DNA from: Weimeria sp002480925
GTDB taxonomy: Bacteria > Bacillota > Clostridia > Lachnospirales > Lachnospiraceae
Assembly: GCF_052064335.1 (NCBI RefSeq)
Contig: NZ_JBQHVU010000002.1
Coordinates: forward strand, 62,001-126,000
Direction of reading: 5' to 3'
DNA: 64,000 nucleotides
The translations under genes and the position numbers were made by a program. Under the pieces are notes generated by a model, which made no database searches, was not told the DNA's origin, and saw only the letters and a list, made by a program, of their open reading frames with translations. The number at the start of each line of letters is the position of its first letter. The stretch's first letter is position 1. Shown piece by piece: positions 33,010-41,272 of the stretch.

Positions 33010-34767
33010 ATGCACTTTGAAATGACAACAGTAATCTGGGTGCTGATCTGCGCAGCACTGGTTTACTTCATGCAGGCAGGATTTGCACTGTGTGAGGCGG
33101 GCCTTACCAGAGCCAAAAACACAGGAAACATTCTGATGAAGAACCTGATGGACTTCTGTATAGGGACACCATGCTACTGGTTCATCGGATTCGGACTTAT
33201 GTTCGCAGGAACAGGAAAGTTCATCGGTAAGTTCGATCCATTCATCACTCATGCAGCCCTTTATGGAGCCAAGAATTCGGTGGTTCCTCAGACAATGCCT
33301 TTATGGTGCTATGTAATATTCGAGACTGTCTTCTGCGCTACAGCAGCTACGATCGTTTCCGGATCCATGGCAGAGAGAACCAACTTCAAGGCATACTGTA
33401 TCTACTCAGCCTGCATTTCACTTTTCATCTATCCTATAACAGGACACTGGGGCTGGGGCGGAGGCTGGCTCGCACAGCTTGGCTTCCATGATTTCGCAGG
33501 ATCTGCACTTGTCCATATGGTCGGTGGAACGATTGCCTGCCTCGGAGCAGCAATGCTTGGACCTCGTATCGGTAAGTATGACAAGAACGGCAAGGCAAGA
33601 GCTATCCCGGGACATAACCTTACAGCAATGGCACTCGGAGTATTCATCCTCTGGTTCTGCTGGTTCGGTTTCAACGGCGGATCTACAACAGCAATGGCTT
33701 CAGGAGACAATGCATTTGTAGCATCACTTGCATTCATGAACACAAACCTTGCAGCAGCAGTCGCAACAGTAGTGGCAATGATCTTCACATGGTTCCGCTA
33801 TGGCAAGCCGGATGTTTCGATGACATTCAATGCTTCACTTGCAGGACTTGTAGCTATTACAGCAAGCTGTGACTGTGTTACACCTGTTGGAGCCTTCTTC
33901 ATCGGACTTGTAGCCGGGATTATAGTAGTATTCTCAGTAGAGTTCTTTGATAACGTAGCAAAGATCGATGATCCTGTAGGAGCTATCTCAGTACATATGG
34001 TAAATGGTGTCTGGGGAACTGTTGCGGTAGGTCTCTTCTCAGCCGGAAACGACGGGATAGCAAAGGGACTTTTCTATGGCGGCGGCTTCAAGCAGCTTGG
34101 AGTTCAGGTATTAGGCTTCATCTGCATTCAGGCATATGCCCTTGTAGTAATGTTCATTGCCTTCAAGATCATTGACAAGGCAGTAGGCCTTCGTGTATCA
34201 GAGCAGATCGAGATCGACGGTCTCGACTATGCAGAGCACGGACTTGTAAGCGCATATTCAGGATTTGCTATCACCGATGTCACAGACATGGAGGTCGATG
34301 CAAATGAGAACACTGATCTCGGTGAGGATGACTTCGAGAAGGCATCTGAGGCTCAGATCAATGCAGCAGTCAAGGTTCGCGAGGAGGCACCGCTTCCAGC
34401 AGATCTCGACAGCGGTATCCATAAGGTAACAATCATCTGCCGTCTGGCAAAGTTCGATGCCTTAAAGAAGGCACTGAACCAGGTAGGTGTTACAGGAATG
34501 ACAATGTCACAGGTCATGGGATCTGGAATCGAGCGTGGCTCGACAACAAAGTACCGTGGTGCTGTAGTTGATTCGACACTTCTTCCTAAGGTAAAGGTAG
34601 AGGTAGTAGTCGGAAACGTTCCGGTTGAGAACGTGATAGAAGCTGCGAAGAAGACCCTTTATACCGGTCATATAGGCGACGGGAAGATCTTCGTATATAA
34701 CGTTACCAGGGTTGTTAAGGTCCGCACCGGAGAGGAAGATTTCAAAGCCCTTGCTGATGTGGAATAA
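33010..34767 (+). CDS. amt: Ammonium transporter fused to a PII signalling domain
   Basis: The 585-residue protein begins with an Amt channel (residues about 1-410, 11 membrane segments; RAKNTGNILMKNLMDF, HMVGGTIACLGA, FGFNGGS and the channel His residues). A spacer rich in Glu/Asp follows. Residues about 471-585 form a PII (GlnB/GlnK) domain: KVTIICRLAKFDALKKAL, a T-loop with KYRGAVVDSTLLPK and VKVEVVV, and the C-terminal TGHIGDGKIFVY. The usual separate glnK is therefore built in, allowing self-gating by ATP/2-oxoglutarate. AGGAGG lies before the ATG. Expression is likely set by the leader antiterminator. Confidence 0.95.
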   Translation: MHFEMTTVIWVLICAALVYFMQAGFALCEAGLTRAKNTGNILMKNLMDFCIGTPCYWFIGFGLMFAGTGKFIGKFDPFITHAALYGAKNSVVPQTMPLWCYVIFETVFCATAATIVSGSMAERTNFKAYCIYSACISLFIYPITGHWGWGGGWLAQLGFHDFAGSALVHMVGGTIACLGAAMLGPRIGKYDKNGKARAIPGHNLTAMALGVFILWFCWFGFNGGSTTAMASGDNAFVASLAFMNTNLAAAVATVVAMIFTWFRYGKPDVSMTFNASLAGLVAITASCDCVTPVGAFFIGLVAGIIVVFSVEFFDNVAKIDDPVGAISVHMVNGVWGTVAVGLFSAGNDGIAKGLFYGGGFKQLGVQVLGFICIQAYALVVMFIAFKIIDKAVGLRVSEQIEIDGLDYAEHGLVSAYSGFAITDVTDMEVDANENTDLGEDDFEKASEAQINAAVKVREEAPLPADLDSGIHKVTIICRLAKFDALKKALNQVGVTGMTMSQVMGSGIERGSTTKYRGAVVDSTLLPKVKVEVVVGNVPVENVIEAAKKTLYTGHIGDGKIFVYNVTRVVKVRTGEEDFKALADVE

Positions 34768-34795
34768 ACAACATATATCTTTTCTTTCCTTTTTC

Positions 34796-34822
34796 AGAGG
34801 CGGCTGGTTTACAGCCGTCTCT
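34796..34822 (+). terminator. Hairpin after amt
   Basis: AGAGGCGGCTG (34796-34806) pairs over 11 bases with 34812-34822, followed by a short A/T stretch. It separates amt from the convergent importer genes. Confidence 0.6.
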
Positions 34823-34828
34823 AATATT

Positions 34829-35827
34829 TTATGCCCCCTGGTCTCTTTTGTTCTTTATTATCATGATTATCACTACAGGAGCTCCTATTATAGAGGTAAC
34901 TGTGCTGATATTAAGCTCTGTAGGTGAGAAGAGAGTCCTTGCCATAAGGTCGCACACAAGGCACATAAGGGAGCCTGTAAGAAAGGCGGCTGGTATCACA
35001 AAAAGAGGCCTTGTATTTCCTAAAAGTCTCGAGGCAAGGAATGGAACAGCGACTCCAACGAAGGATACAGGCCCGGCAAAGGCGGCGGCTGTTGCTGAGA
35101 GGATACCGCTTATTATAATGATAAGGATCCGAAGCCGCTTTACATTTACTCCCATTGTAAAGGCATAGGATTCAGAAAGCATAAGAGCCTCTATAGGCTT
35201 TGACAGGGCAAGGACTATGATAAAGCAGGCCAAAACTATTATAAATGATATATGGACGCTTCTCATATCGGCTCCCGAAAAGCTTCCCCTGGTCCAGTTA
35301 TGGAGATTTATTATGTCGTTGTCAGAAAAAAATGTGACAAGCATATCGCAGACAGCATTGCAGATATAGCCTGTCATTATGCCGGCTATAAGAAGTGGGG
35401 CTATTCCGCTTATATGGGATGATATAAGGACAAGAAATACAATTACAGCCATAGATCCGGCAAAGGCAGCGAGAACCATTGACAGGCTTGAAAGTCTTGC
35501 CGAAAAGGAGACTGACATAAATAGCAGGATAGCGACAGCCATCTTCGCTCCGGATGAAATACCAAGTACGAATGGACCGGCTATCGGATTTCTGAAATAT
35601 GTCTGAAGCAGGAAGCCTGAAACGGCAAGGGCTCCGCCTATTATCATTGAAAGCAGAGCCCTTGGAAGTCTGATCTGTCTTATTATGACCTGATCCCTGT
35701 CAAGTATATGAGACAGGGGGATCCTTACTGAGCCGGTCGAAATGTTTATCAAAAAGAAGATGATAAGCAGGCATAAAAGCAGTACAATGGTCAGTATGAA
35801 ACGTCTGTAGTCTTTTTTCTGTGTCAT
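34829..35827 (-). CDS. FecCD/BtuC-family ABC transporter permease
   Basis: The 332-residue permease has about ten membrane segments and family landmarks IRLPRALLSMIIGGALAVSG, FRNPIAGPFVLGISSGAKM and GPVSFVGVAVPF. The family imports cobalamin, haem or siderophores. It overlaps the binding-protein gene upstream by one base. Neighbouring cobalamin genes make corrinoids or their precursors the most likely cargo (inference). Its ATPase partner is probably the gene at 39100-39840. Confidence 0.9.
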   Translation of the reverse strand: MTQKKDYRRFILTIVLLLCLLIIFFLINISTGSVRIPLSHILDRDQVIIRQIRLPRALLSMIIGGALAVSGFLLQTYFRNPIAGPFVLGISSGAKMAVAILLFMSVSFSARLSSLSMVLAAFAGSMAVIVFLVLISSHISGIAPLLIAGIMTGYICNAVCDMLVTFFSDNDIINLHNWTRGSFSGADMRSVHISFIIVLACFIIVLALSKPIEALMLSESYAFTMGVNVKRLRILIIIISGILSATAAAFAGPVSFVGVAVPFLASRLLGNTRPLFVIPAAFLTGSLMCLVCDLMARTLFSPTELNISTVTSIIGAPVVIIMIIKNKRDQGA

Positions 35828-37068
35828 TAGTCAAGCCTTTTAAAATATTTTTTCGCTTTCTTACCCTTGATGATACGGTGCATGTCGTTTATTATCTGAT
35901 CGCTCTCGTCAGCTGACTGATATATATCGGCGCTTGTCTCATATACATTTCCATCCCTTACAGCCTTCATATCACTAAATAGGCTGTTTCTGTCGGTAAG
36001 AGCGGATAAGGAACCTATGCTTCCTTCTATAGTTGTGTTTATTATCATTATATCTGTATCCCTTGCGGTCTTATAGAAATCCTCAAAGGAGAGATTTACA
36101 GTAGGAGAGTGCGAATCGCTGTCAGGGTTTTTAAGATCGGGGAAGGCATATTCTCCGCCGGCACGTTCTATCATTGCAGGTATATAGTCGCTTCCGGAAC
36201 GGACGACTACATTGTTTTCTGCATCAAGAGAAAAATATGCGACGGACTTGCCGGTCTTTTCCAGCTGGTTTACCTTTTCTATGTTCTTGTACTTCTCGTT
36301 GAAGAAGCGGAAGGCCTCATTCTTATGACCGGTGATGATCCCGTAAACCTTTACCCATTCAAGCCTTGCCTCTGGAGTTGATTCATAACTCGAGTAATCG
36401 ATCATCACAGGAATGCCTAGTTTAAGGAGTTTTTCCCTGACAGCAGGAGTATGAAGGATCATAGTTGATTCAATAGCCAACGAGGCTTTCCCGTCGGTAA
36501 GCCTTTCATAATCTGGAGCAGAATACTTTCCGGCGAACTTTATCTGCTTATTATCCATTGCATCCTTAAGCTGTGATATGGACCAGTCAGCGGGTCTAAT
36601 GCTTGAGAAGCCTATATCATCTATAGCATTACAGGCCCTGAAGAAGGAACCGCATGCCGTAGCTGCAAGGTAGATATTGCCATGGCCCTGATCGATAATA
36701 GTAAGCTCGTCTCCGAAATCCTTTTTTACCTCATCTGTGGAGAAGTCCCAAGGGCAGATCAGGTAGTTCTGATTGCCCTCTATGACAAGCAGATAGAGGG
36801 TTTTACCGTACTTTTTATATTCTGTGACTGAGAAATGAGTGGCGGCCGTATTCTGGTAGGTCGTCCCCTCTGTAAAGCCGTTTGTGGAAAGCTTTTTTAA
36901 AAGCTCCTTCTCATTTCTGGTGCCTATGGCTGCCTTTTTCTGCTCTGTATAGACATATTGCTTTGTCCCGGAGGTAGGAAGGATAGAGCATGATGAAAGC
37001 AGAAGGCAGGCTGAGATAAGCAATAAGAAAACTGCTGGCATAGAATGGTCTCGCGTCTTCTGTGACAT
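35827..37068 (-). CDS. BtuF/FepB-type substrate-binding lipoprotein
   Basis: The 413-residue protein has a lipoprotein signal peptide ending LLLSSCS (Cys near residue 27) and a two-lobe periplasmic-binding fold of the FecB/BtuF type (LAIESTMILHTPAVREKLLKL, then KVYGIITGHKNEAFRFFNEK). The start at 37068 has AAGGAGA eight bases upstream. It lies between the NEAT-like protein and the permease in one transcription unit. The cargo is probably a corrinoid or haem/siderophore. Confidence 0.85.
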   Translation of the reverse strand: MSQKTRDHSMPAVFLLLISACLLLSSCSILPTSGTKQYVYTEQKKAAIGTRNEKELLKKLSTNGFTEGTTYQNTAATHFSVTEYKKYGKTLYLLVIEGNQNYLICPWDFSTDEVKKDFGDELTIIDQGHGNIYLAATACGSFFRACNAIDDIGFSSIRPADWSISQLKDAMDNKQIKFAGKYSAPDYERLTDGKASLAIESTMILHTPAVREKLLKLGIPVMIDYSSYESTPEARLEWVKVYGIITGHKNEAFRFFNEKYKNIEKVNQLEKTGKSVAYFSLDAENNVVVRSGSDYIPAMIERAGGEYAFPDLKNPDSDSHSPTVNLSFEDFYKTARDTDIMIINTTIEGSIGSLSALTDRNSLFSDMKAVRDGNVYETSADIYQSADESDQIINDMHRIIKGKKAKKYFKRLD

Positions 37069-37497
37069 TTAATGTCTCCTTTCTTTTCTGATGAAAAGAC
37101 CAGCAGCAATGACTGCTATTACTATAGCTGCAAGAACAGGGACGATAATGAGCGGGCCTGACCCGGTCCTTTTTGCCCTTGCTGTATCGAAGCGGATAGT
37201 GTATGAGATCTCGTGAGGCTTTGTCATAGCAGTCGTATCTCCTATGACACGAAGAGGCTTGTTTAAGTCCTTTACAGGTATATCAAAGCGTGAGTTGCCC
37301 TTCTTGTTTACCTTCAGATATTTCCTGCCGTCTACCTTCATATAGTCATAGTAGCCTGACGACCAGGTGATCTCTGCAGTTGTCTTTCCTGCTTTTATAT
37401 GGACTGGAGCCGGAGAGGCAATACCAGCCCGCCCGCTGCCACCGGACAGGGAAACAGGAATTTCATAGTTACCAGATGATAAAGTTTTGTTATTCAT
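37069..37497 (-). CDS. NEAT-like domain protein with C-terminal anchor, no signal peptide seen
   Basis: The 142-residue product reads as one beta-sandwich domain (about 5-105) ending PHEISYTIRFD, resembling the NEAT (iron-transport-associated) fold, then a hydrophobic segment (PVLAAIVIAVIAAGLFI) and a basic tail. Such proteins pass haem or related tetrapyrroles to the ABC transporter encoded next. Oddly, the domain starts immediately after the ATG at 37497 and no export signal is encoded upstream in any frame I could read. Either the 5' part has been lost or the protein is inserted differently. A -10 box ends seven bases before the ATG, with no ribosome binding site. Confidence 0.6.
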   Translation of the reverse strand: MNNKTLSSGNYEIPVSLSGGSGRAGIASPAPVHIKAGKTTAEITWSSGYYDYMKVDGRKYLKVNKKGNSRFDIPVKDLNKPLRVIGDTTAMTKPHEISYTIRFDTARAKRTGSGPLIIVPVLAAIVIAVIAAGLFIRKERRH

Positions 37498-37504
37498 AGG
37501 AGTA

Positions 37505-37533
37505 AGTATAGCATAGGTGGTGGGGGAGGTAAA
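37505..37533 (-). promoter_or_regulatory. Promoter of the importer operon, probably leaderless
   Basis: Minus-strand TTTACC (37533-37528), 17 bases, TATACT (37510-37505), seven bases before the ATG at 37497. Confidence 0.45.
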
Positions 37534-37536
37534 GGT

Positions 37537-37578
37537 GAGGTGTGAGGTGTGAGGTGCGAGGTGCGAGGTGCGAGGTGT
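37537..37578 (+). repeat. Six tandem copies of the heptamer GAGGTGY
   Basis: Six consecutive GAGGTGT/GAGGTGC units fill 37537-37578 between the divergent promoters of the importer and cobyric acid synthase, with a partial copy on each side. It is pure enough to change copy number by slippage. Confidence 0.9.
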
Positions 37579-37590
37579 GACCAGATCTCA

Positions 37591-37619
37591 TTGACCTTAA
37601 TCCTCCAATATAGTACCAT
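37591..37619 (+). promoter_or_regulatory. Promoter of cobQ/cbiP, probably leaderless
   Basis: TTGACC (37591-37596), 17 bases, TACCAT (37614-37619), six bases before the ATG at 37626. No cobalamin riboswitch fits in this space. Confidence 0.45.
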
Positions 37620-37625
37620 ATCCCC

Positions 37626-39119
37626 ATGAGAACAAATATACCATCCCTAACCAATAACCTTATGATCGCCGGTACTATGTCCGGAGTCGGGAAAAGCCTT
37701 CTTACTGCAGGGCTTTGCAGGATCTACAGCAGAAGAGGATACAGGGTCGCTCCATTCAAGTCACAGAATATGGCGCTAAACTCGACGGTAACTCCTGACG
37801 GAGGAGAGATAGCGACGTCGACAGCTCTTCAGGCTCTTGCCTGTGGCAGGGAGCCTTCTGTCGAGATGAACCCCATCCTTTTGAAGCCGACTAAGGACAC
37901 GGCCTCCCAGGTCATAATAAATGGAAAGGCAGAAGAGACCCTGTCTGCTGCAGAATATTTCAGGATCAAGGGAAAGCTGCTTCCGATAATAAAAGAAAGT
38001 TATTATAAGCTTGCAAGGGATAATGACATAGTCTTTATCGAGGGAGCAGGCTCTGTATGCGAGCTTAATCTGATGAAAAATGATATAGTAAATCTTGGAT
38101 TTGCAGCCGTTGTCGATGCACCTGTTCTGCTCGTAGGTGATATAGACCGGGGAGGCATATTTGCCCAGCTCTATGGTAGCATTGCCCTGCTTGATAAGCC
38201 GGACAGGGAGAGGATAAGGGCGCTTGTAGTAAACAGATTCCGCGGAGATGAGAGACTGTTTTCGGATGGAGTGGAAATACTAAAGCAGAGGACCAGACGG
38301 CCTGTAGCAGGAGTTCTTCCTATGATGCAGCTTGATCTGCCTGAGGAGGACTCGCTGTCAAGACGGCTTGAGAGGAATGATATATCGGATATAGATATTG
38401 CAGTAGCCGGACTCCCCCATATTTCAAACTATACTGACTTCCTCCAGCTGGAGAGATATCCTGAGGTCTCGGTCAGATATGTGCATTCAGTGGCGGATTT
38501 TCAAAAGCCTGATATGGTGATCATACCGGGGACCAAGAATACCATAAGGGATCTCAGGTGGCTTAAGAAAAGCGGACTTTCCGATCTTATAAAAAAATAT
38601 GCCGGAAGGCTACCTGTGATCGGGATCTGCGGCGGCTATCAGATGCTTGGAGAGGTCATAAGAGATCCAGATGGAGTAGAAGAGGGCGGAGAGGAAGAAG
38701 GTCTTGGACTTATACCTATGATAACGGAGCTTTCTCCAGAAAAAACTACGGTAAGGACAGACGGGATACTTGCAAACGGAATGAAGGCAAGCGGATATGA
38801 GATCCATGCAGGCATAAGCAGCTTCACCAGGGAAGCAGAGCATCTTTTTCTTACCAGTGACGGAAGAGAGTGCGGATATATTGACAGAAAAGGAAGGATA
38901 GCCGGGACCTATATGCACGGCTTCTTTGATTCAGCAGAGATAACAGATTCTCTTGTGCACTCTCTTGCCCGGGAAAAGGGAGTAAGGGTAGAAACCCATT
39001 ATACAAGCAATCTTTCAGAGGAAAATTCAAGGGAGCTTGACAGGCTCTCATATATGATGGAGGAGAAGCTCGATATGGACCTTATAGATTCAATCATATT
39101 CAGATCAGGGATGAGCTGA
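37626..39119 (+). CDS. cbiP: Cobyric acid synthase
   Basis: The 497-residue enzyme amidates four side chains of adenosylcobyrinate a,c-diamide. The N-terminal dethiobiotin-synthetase-like ATPase (MIAGTMSGVGKSLLTAGLCR, KSQNMALNS) is followed by a class I glutaminase with catalytic Cys in GICGGYQMLG (about residue 337). Length is normal. It has no ribosome binding site; the -10 box is six bases from the ATG. It is monocistronic: the next gene is on the other strand and overlaps its 3' end by 20 bases. Confidence 0.95.
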   Translation: MRTNIPSLTNNLMIAGTMSGVGKSLLTAGLCRIYSRRGYRVAPFKSQNMALNSTVTPDGGEIATSTALQALACGREPSVEMNPILLKPTKDTASQVIINGKAEETLSAAEYFRIKGKLLPIIKESYYKLARDNDIVFIEGAGSVCELNLMKNDIVNLGFAAVVDAPVLLVGDIDRGGIFAQLYGSIALLDKPDRERIRALVVNRFRGDERLFSDGVEILKQRTRRPVAGVLPMMQLDLPEEDSLSRRLERNDISDIDIAVAGLPHISNYTDFLQLERYPEVSVRYVHSVADFQKPDMVIIPGTKNTIRDLRWLKKSGLSDLIKKYAGRLPVIGICGGYQMLGEVIRDPDGVEEGGEEEGLGLIPMITELSPEKTTVRTDGILANGMKASGYEIHAGISSFTREAEHLFLTSDGRECGYIDRKGRIAGTYMHGFFDSAEITDSLVHSLAREKGVRVETHYTSNLSEENSRELDRLSYMMEEKLDMDLIDSIIFRSGMS

Positions 39120-39840
39120 TCCCGAAAAGCTTTTTTACGAAGTCCATGTCCTTAAGCGATTCCGGATCTCTGATCGAAGAGAGATGGGAGCTGTCAATCG
39201 TAATAAGCCTCGATGAGCACTCAGAGGCCAGAGAAAGCTCATGTATGGACATGATCACGGTGACACCCCGATCACTAAGGACAGAGAGTATCCTTCTAAG
39301 TAGATACTGGTATCTGAGATCGAGAAAGGCAGTAGGCTCGTCGAGCAGGAGATAAAGAGGCTTCTGACATAAGCAGCGGGATAGAAGGACCCTCTGTTTC
39401 TGCCCGTCACTTAGGGAATCAAAGAGTCTCTCACTAAGGTCAGTGGTCTCGGTAAGCTCCATTGCCTCATTTATTATATCCTGATCCTTTTCACTCAGCT
39501 TCCCGAAGAAGCCTGAGTAGGGATAGCGCCCTGCAGCCGTTAAGTCATAGCATCTGAGCCCGTTGCCCCGGATCCTGTCGGTGAACAGGGCGGCAATATT
39601 CATAGAGGCGCTTCTCCTGTCGACCGAAGAGAGGCTAAGCATCCTCCCGTCCTTTGCGCTGAATACTATATCTCCCGATACCGGAGGAAGCAGACAGGAA
39701 AGAGTCCGTAAAAGAGTTGATTTACCGCTTCCGTTGGGGCCTGTAATGCTTATTATCTCTCCGGCTTCTATCTTCATATCGGGCACTCTTACGAGCGGTC
39801 TTCTGCCGTATCCGATTGACAAATCCTTAAATTCCATCAT
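39100..39840 (-). CDS. FecE/BtuD-type ABC transporter ATPase
   Basis: The 246-residue ATPase has Walker A GPNGSGKST (about 35-43), signature LSDGQKQRVLLSR and Walker B YLLLDEPTAFLDL. It belongs to the iron/B12 importer group and should partner the permease at 34829, although cobyric acid synthase on the opposite strand lies between them. Its 3' end overlaps that gene's 3' end by 20 bases. The start region ATGATG has no ribosome binding site. A minus-strand promoter TTTACG (39879-39874)-18-TATACT (39855-39850) lies nine bases before the ATG. Confidence 0.9.
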   Translation of the reverse strand: MMEFKDLSIGYGRRPLVRVPDMKIEAGEIISITGPNGSGKSTLLRTLSCLLPPVSGDIVFSAKDGRMLSLSSVDRRSASMNIAALFTDRIRGNGLRCYDLTAAGRYPYSGFFGKLSEKDQDIINEAMELTETTDLSERLFDSLSDGQKQRVLLSRCLCQKPLYLLLDEPTAFLDLRYQYLLRRILSVLSDRGVTVIMSIHELSLASECSSRLITIDSSHLSSIRDPESLKDMDFVKKLFGISSSLI

Positions 39841-39849
39841 AATAGTAGA

Positions 39850-39879
39850 AGTATAGCATATTTTTGAAAGGAACGTAAA
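39850..39879 (-). promoter_or_regulatory. Promoter of the ATPase gene, probably leaderless or nearly so
   Basis: Minus-strand TTTACG, 18 bases, TATACT ending nine bases before the ATG at 39840. Confidence 0.4.
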
Positions 39880-39881
39880 CG

Positions 39882-40643
39882 TTGGAAAAGAAATTTGATA
39901 TAAATAAGGAAGGCTACAGCGTCCGCTGCCTTTACTACTATGATAAGGATCCGAGACATGCCGATGATCTGGTCATATCTACCTACGGCTTCGGAGGCAA
40001 GAAGGAGAATCATGCGACTGAGAAGCTGGCAGACAAGCTTATCTCAAAGCATAAGGAGTTCGGAGTCATAACCTTCGACTGGCCATGCCATGGCGAGGAT
40101 GCAAGAAACCGGATGATACTTGACGAGTTTCTTGAATACTACAGGATGGTAACCGACTATTGCAGGCAGGAGTTTGGGGCAAAGAGGATCTATGCCTACG
40201 GGACCAGTCTCGGAGGCTATATGACCCTGTTTTATCTGACCCGTTTCGGTAATCCCTTTACCAGGATAGCACTCCGTGTCCCGGCCCTTAATATCTACAG
40301 TAACCTTACATCCGATATCACCGATGAGGAATGGAAGAAGCTTGACAAGGGCAAGGATATAATAAGGGGATATACGAGAAAGATAAAGGTTTCTGAGGAA
40401 TTTTTAGACCAGCTTAAGGCGGCGCCGGTCACAGATAAGGATTTTATGGATTTCGCAGACCAGATGCTTATAATAGCAGGGTCAAAGGACCAGTATACAA
40501 GCGTGGATCAGATAAGGGATTTCTGTGAGAAAAATGTGATAGAATACCAGGTAGTCGAAAATGCCGATCATCCCTTTACAGATCCGTCGCTAATGGATTA
40601 TGCGATTTCACTGATAATAGACTGGTTTGGTGAGAAGGAATGA
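39882..40643 (+). CDS. Alpha/beta hydrolase in the cobalamin operon
   Basis: The 253-residue protein has an alpha/beta-hydrolase core: nucleophile Ser in YGTSLGGYM (about residue 109), acid in SKDQY and His in NADHPF. The start is TTG at 39882 with AAAGGA nine bases upstream. It heads the main cobalamin operon and overlaps the phosphatase gene by four bases (ATGA). No cobalamin step is known to need a serine hydrolase; removal of an ester or amide from salvaged corrinoids is one speculation. Confidence 0.8.
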   Translation: MEKKFDINKEGYSVRCLYYYDKDPRHADDLVISTYGFGGKKENHATEKLADKLISKHKEFGVITFDWPCHGEDARNRMILDEFLEYYRMVTDYCRQEFGAKRIYAYGTSLGGYMTLFYLTRFGNPFTRIALRVPALNIYSNLTSDITDEEWKKLDKGKDIIRGYTRKIKVSEEFLDQLKAAPVTDKDFMDFADQMLIIAGSKDQYTSVDQIRDFCEKNVIEYQVVENADHPFTDPSLMDYAISLIIDWFGEKE

Positions 40644-41269
40644 AGAAGAAACTGCGGATCCTTATCCTGCGTCATGGTATGACAAAGGGCAACAGCGAGA
40701 AAAGATACATAGGAAAAAGGAGCCAGGAGCCACTTTCCAAAGAAGGAGAAAGGCTTTTGCGAGAAAATGCATCCGGCTATCCCAGCTCCATGTATCTGTT
40801 CGTAAGTCCTTCTCTTCGGGCAGTAAATACAGCAAGGATCATATATCCGAGACTTTTTTCAAGAAGGATAGTCATCCCGGTATTCGACGAGATGGATTTC
40901 GGCATCTTCGAGGGAAAGAATTACAAGGATCTGTCGGATAATGCCACCTACCGCCAATGGGTAGACGGAGGCTGCCTTGGGATGATACCGGGAGGAGAGG
41001 ATATGGAGAGCTTTAAGGAAAGGGTAAGGGAGGGCTTTTCTATAGTAATAGATACTATAGAAAAGGAGCATAAGGAGCTTTCTCTTATACATATCACAGG
41101 GGCAGAGGATTTCAGCCCCAAAAGACGTCTTTCTGAGGTGACAGACGCTGTGATAGTAGCCCACGGAGGGACCATAATGGCACTGCTTTCATCCTTTCTG
41201 GATCAGGATTATTTCAGCTTCGATGCTGCCTGCGGAGAGGGCTATATACTTACGGTGACAGTGGACTGA
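40640..41269 (+). CDS. cobC: Histidine phosphatase, alpha-ribazole phosphatase-like
   Basis: The 209-residue protein has the phosphoglycerate-mutase-like signature LILRHGMTKGN (His about residue 11) and a second His in VIVAHGGTIMAL near residue 175. In this setting it is most likely CobC, which removes the phosphate from alpha-ribazole-5'-phosphate or adenosylcobalamin phosphate during nucleotide-loop assembly. Its family includes phosphatases of other substrates, so the role rests on context. Confidence 0.8.
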   Translation: MKKKLRILILRHGMTKGNSEKRYIGKRSQEPLSKEGERLLRENASGYPSSMYLFVSPSLRAVNTARIIYPRLFSRRIVIPVFDEMDFGIFEGKNYKDLSDNATYRQWVDGGCLGMIPGGEDMESFKERVREGFSIVIDTIEKEHKELSLIHITGAEDFSPKRRLSEVTDAVIVAHGGTIMALLSSFLDQDYFSFDAACGEGYILTVTVD

Positions 41270-41272
41270 TAT

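Noticed and set aside
37498..37625. Cobalamin riboswitch before cbiP or the importer
   Set aside because: The gap holds only the heptamer array and two promoters lying directly against the start codons. No B12-box-like sequence was seen and there is no room for a 200-base riboswitch.
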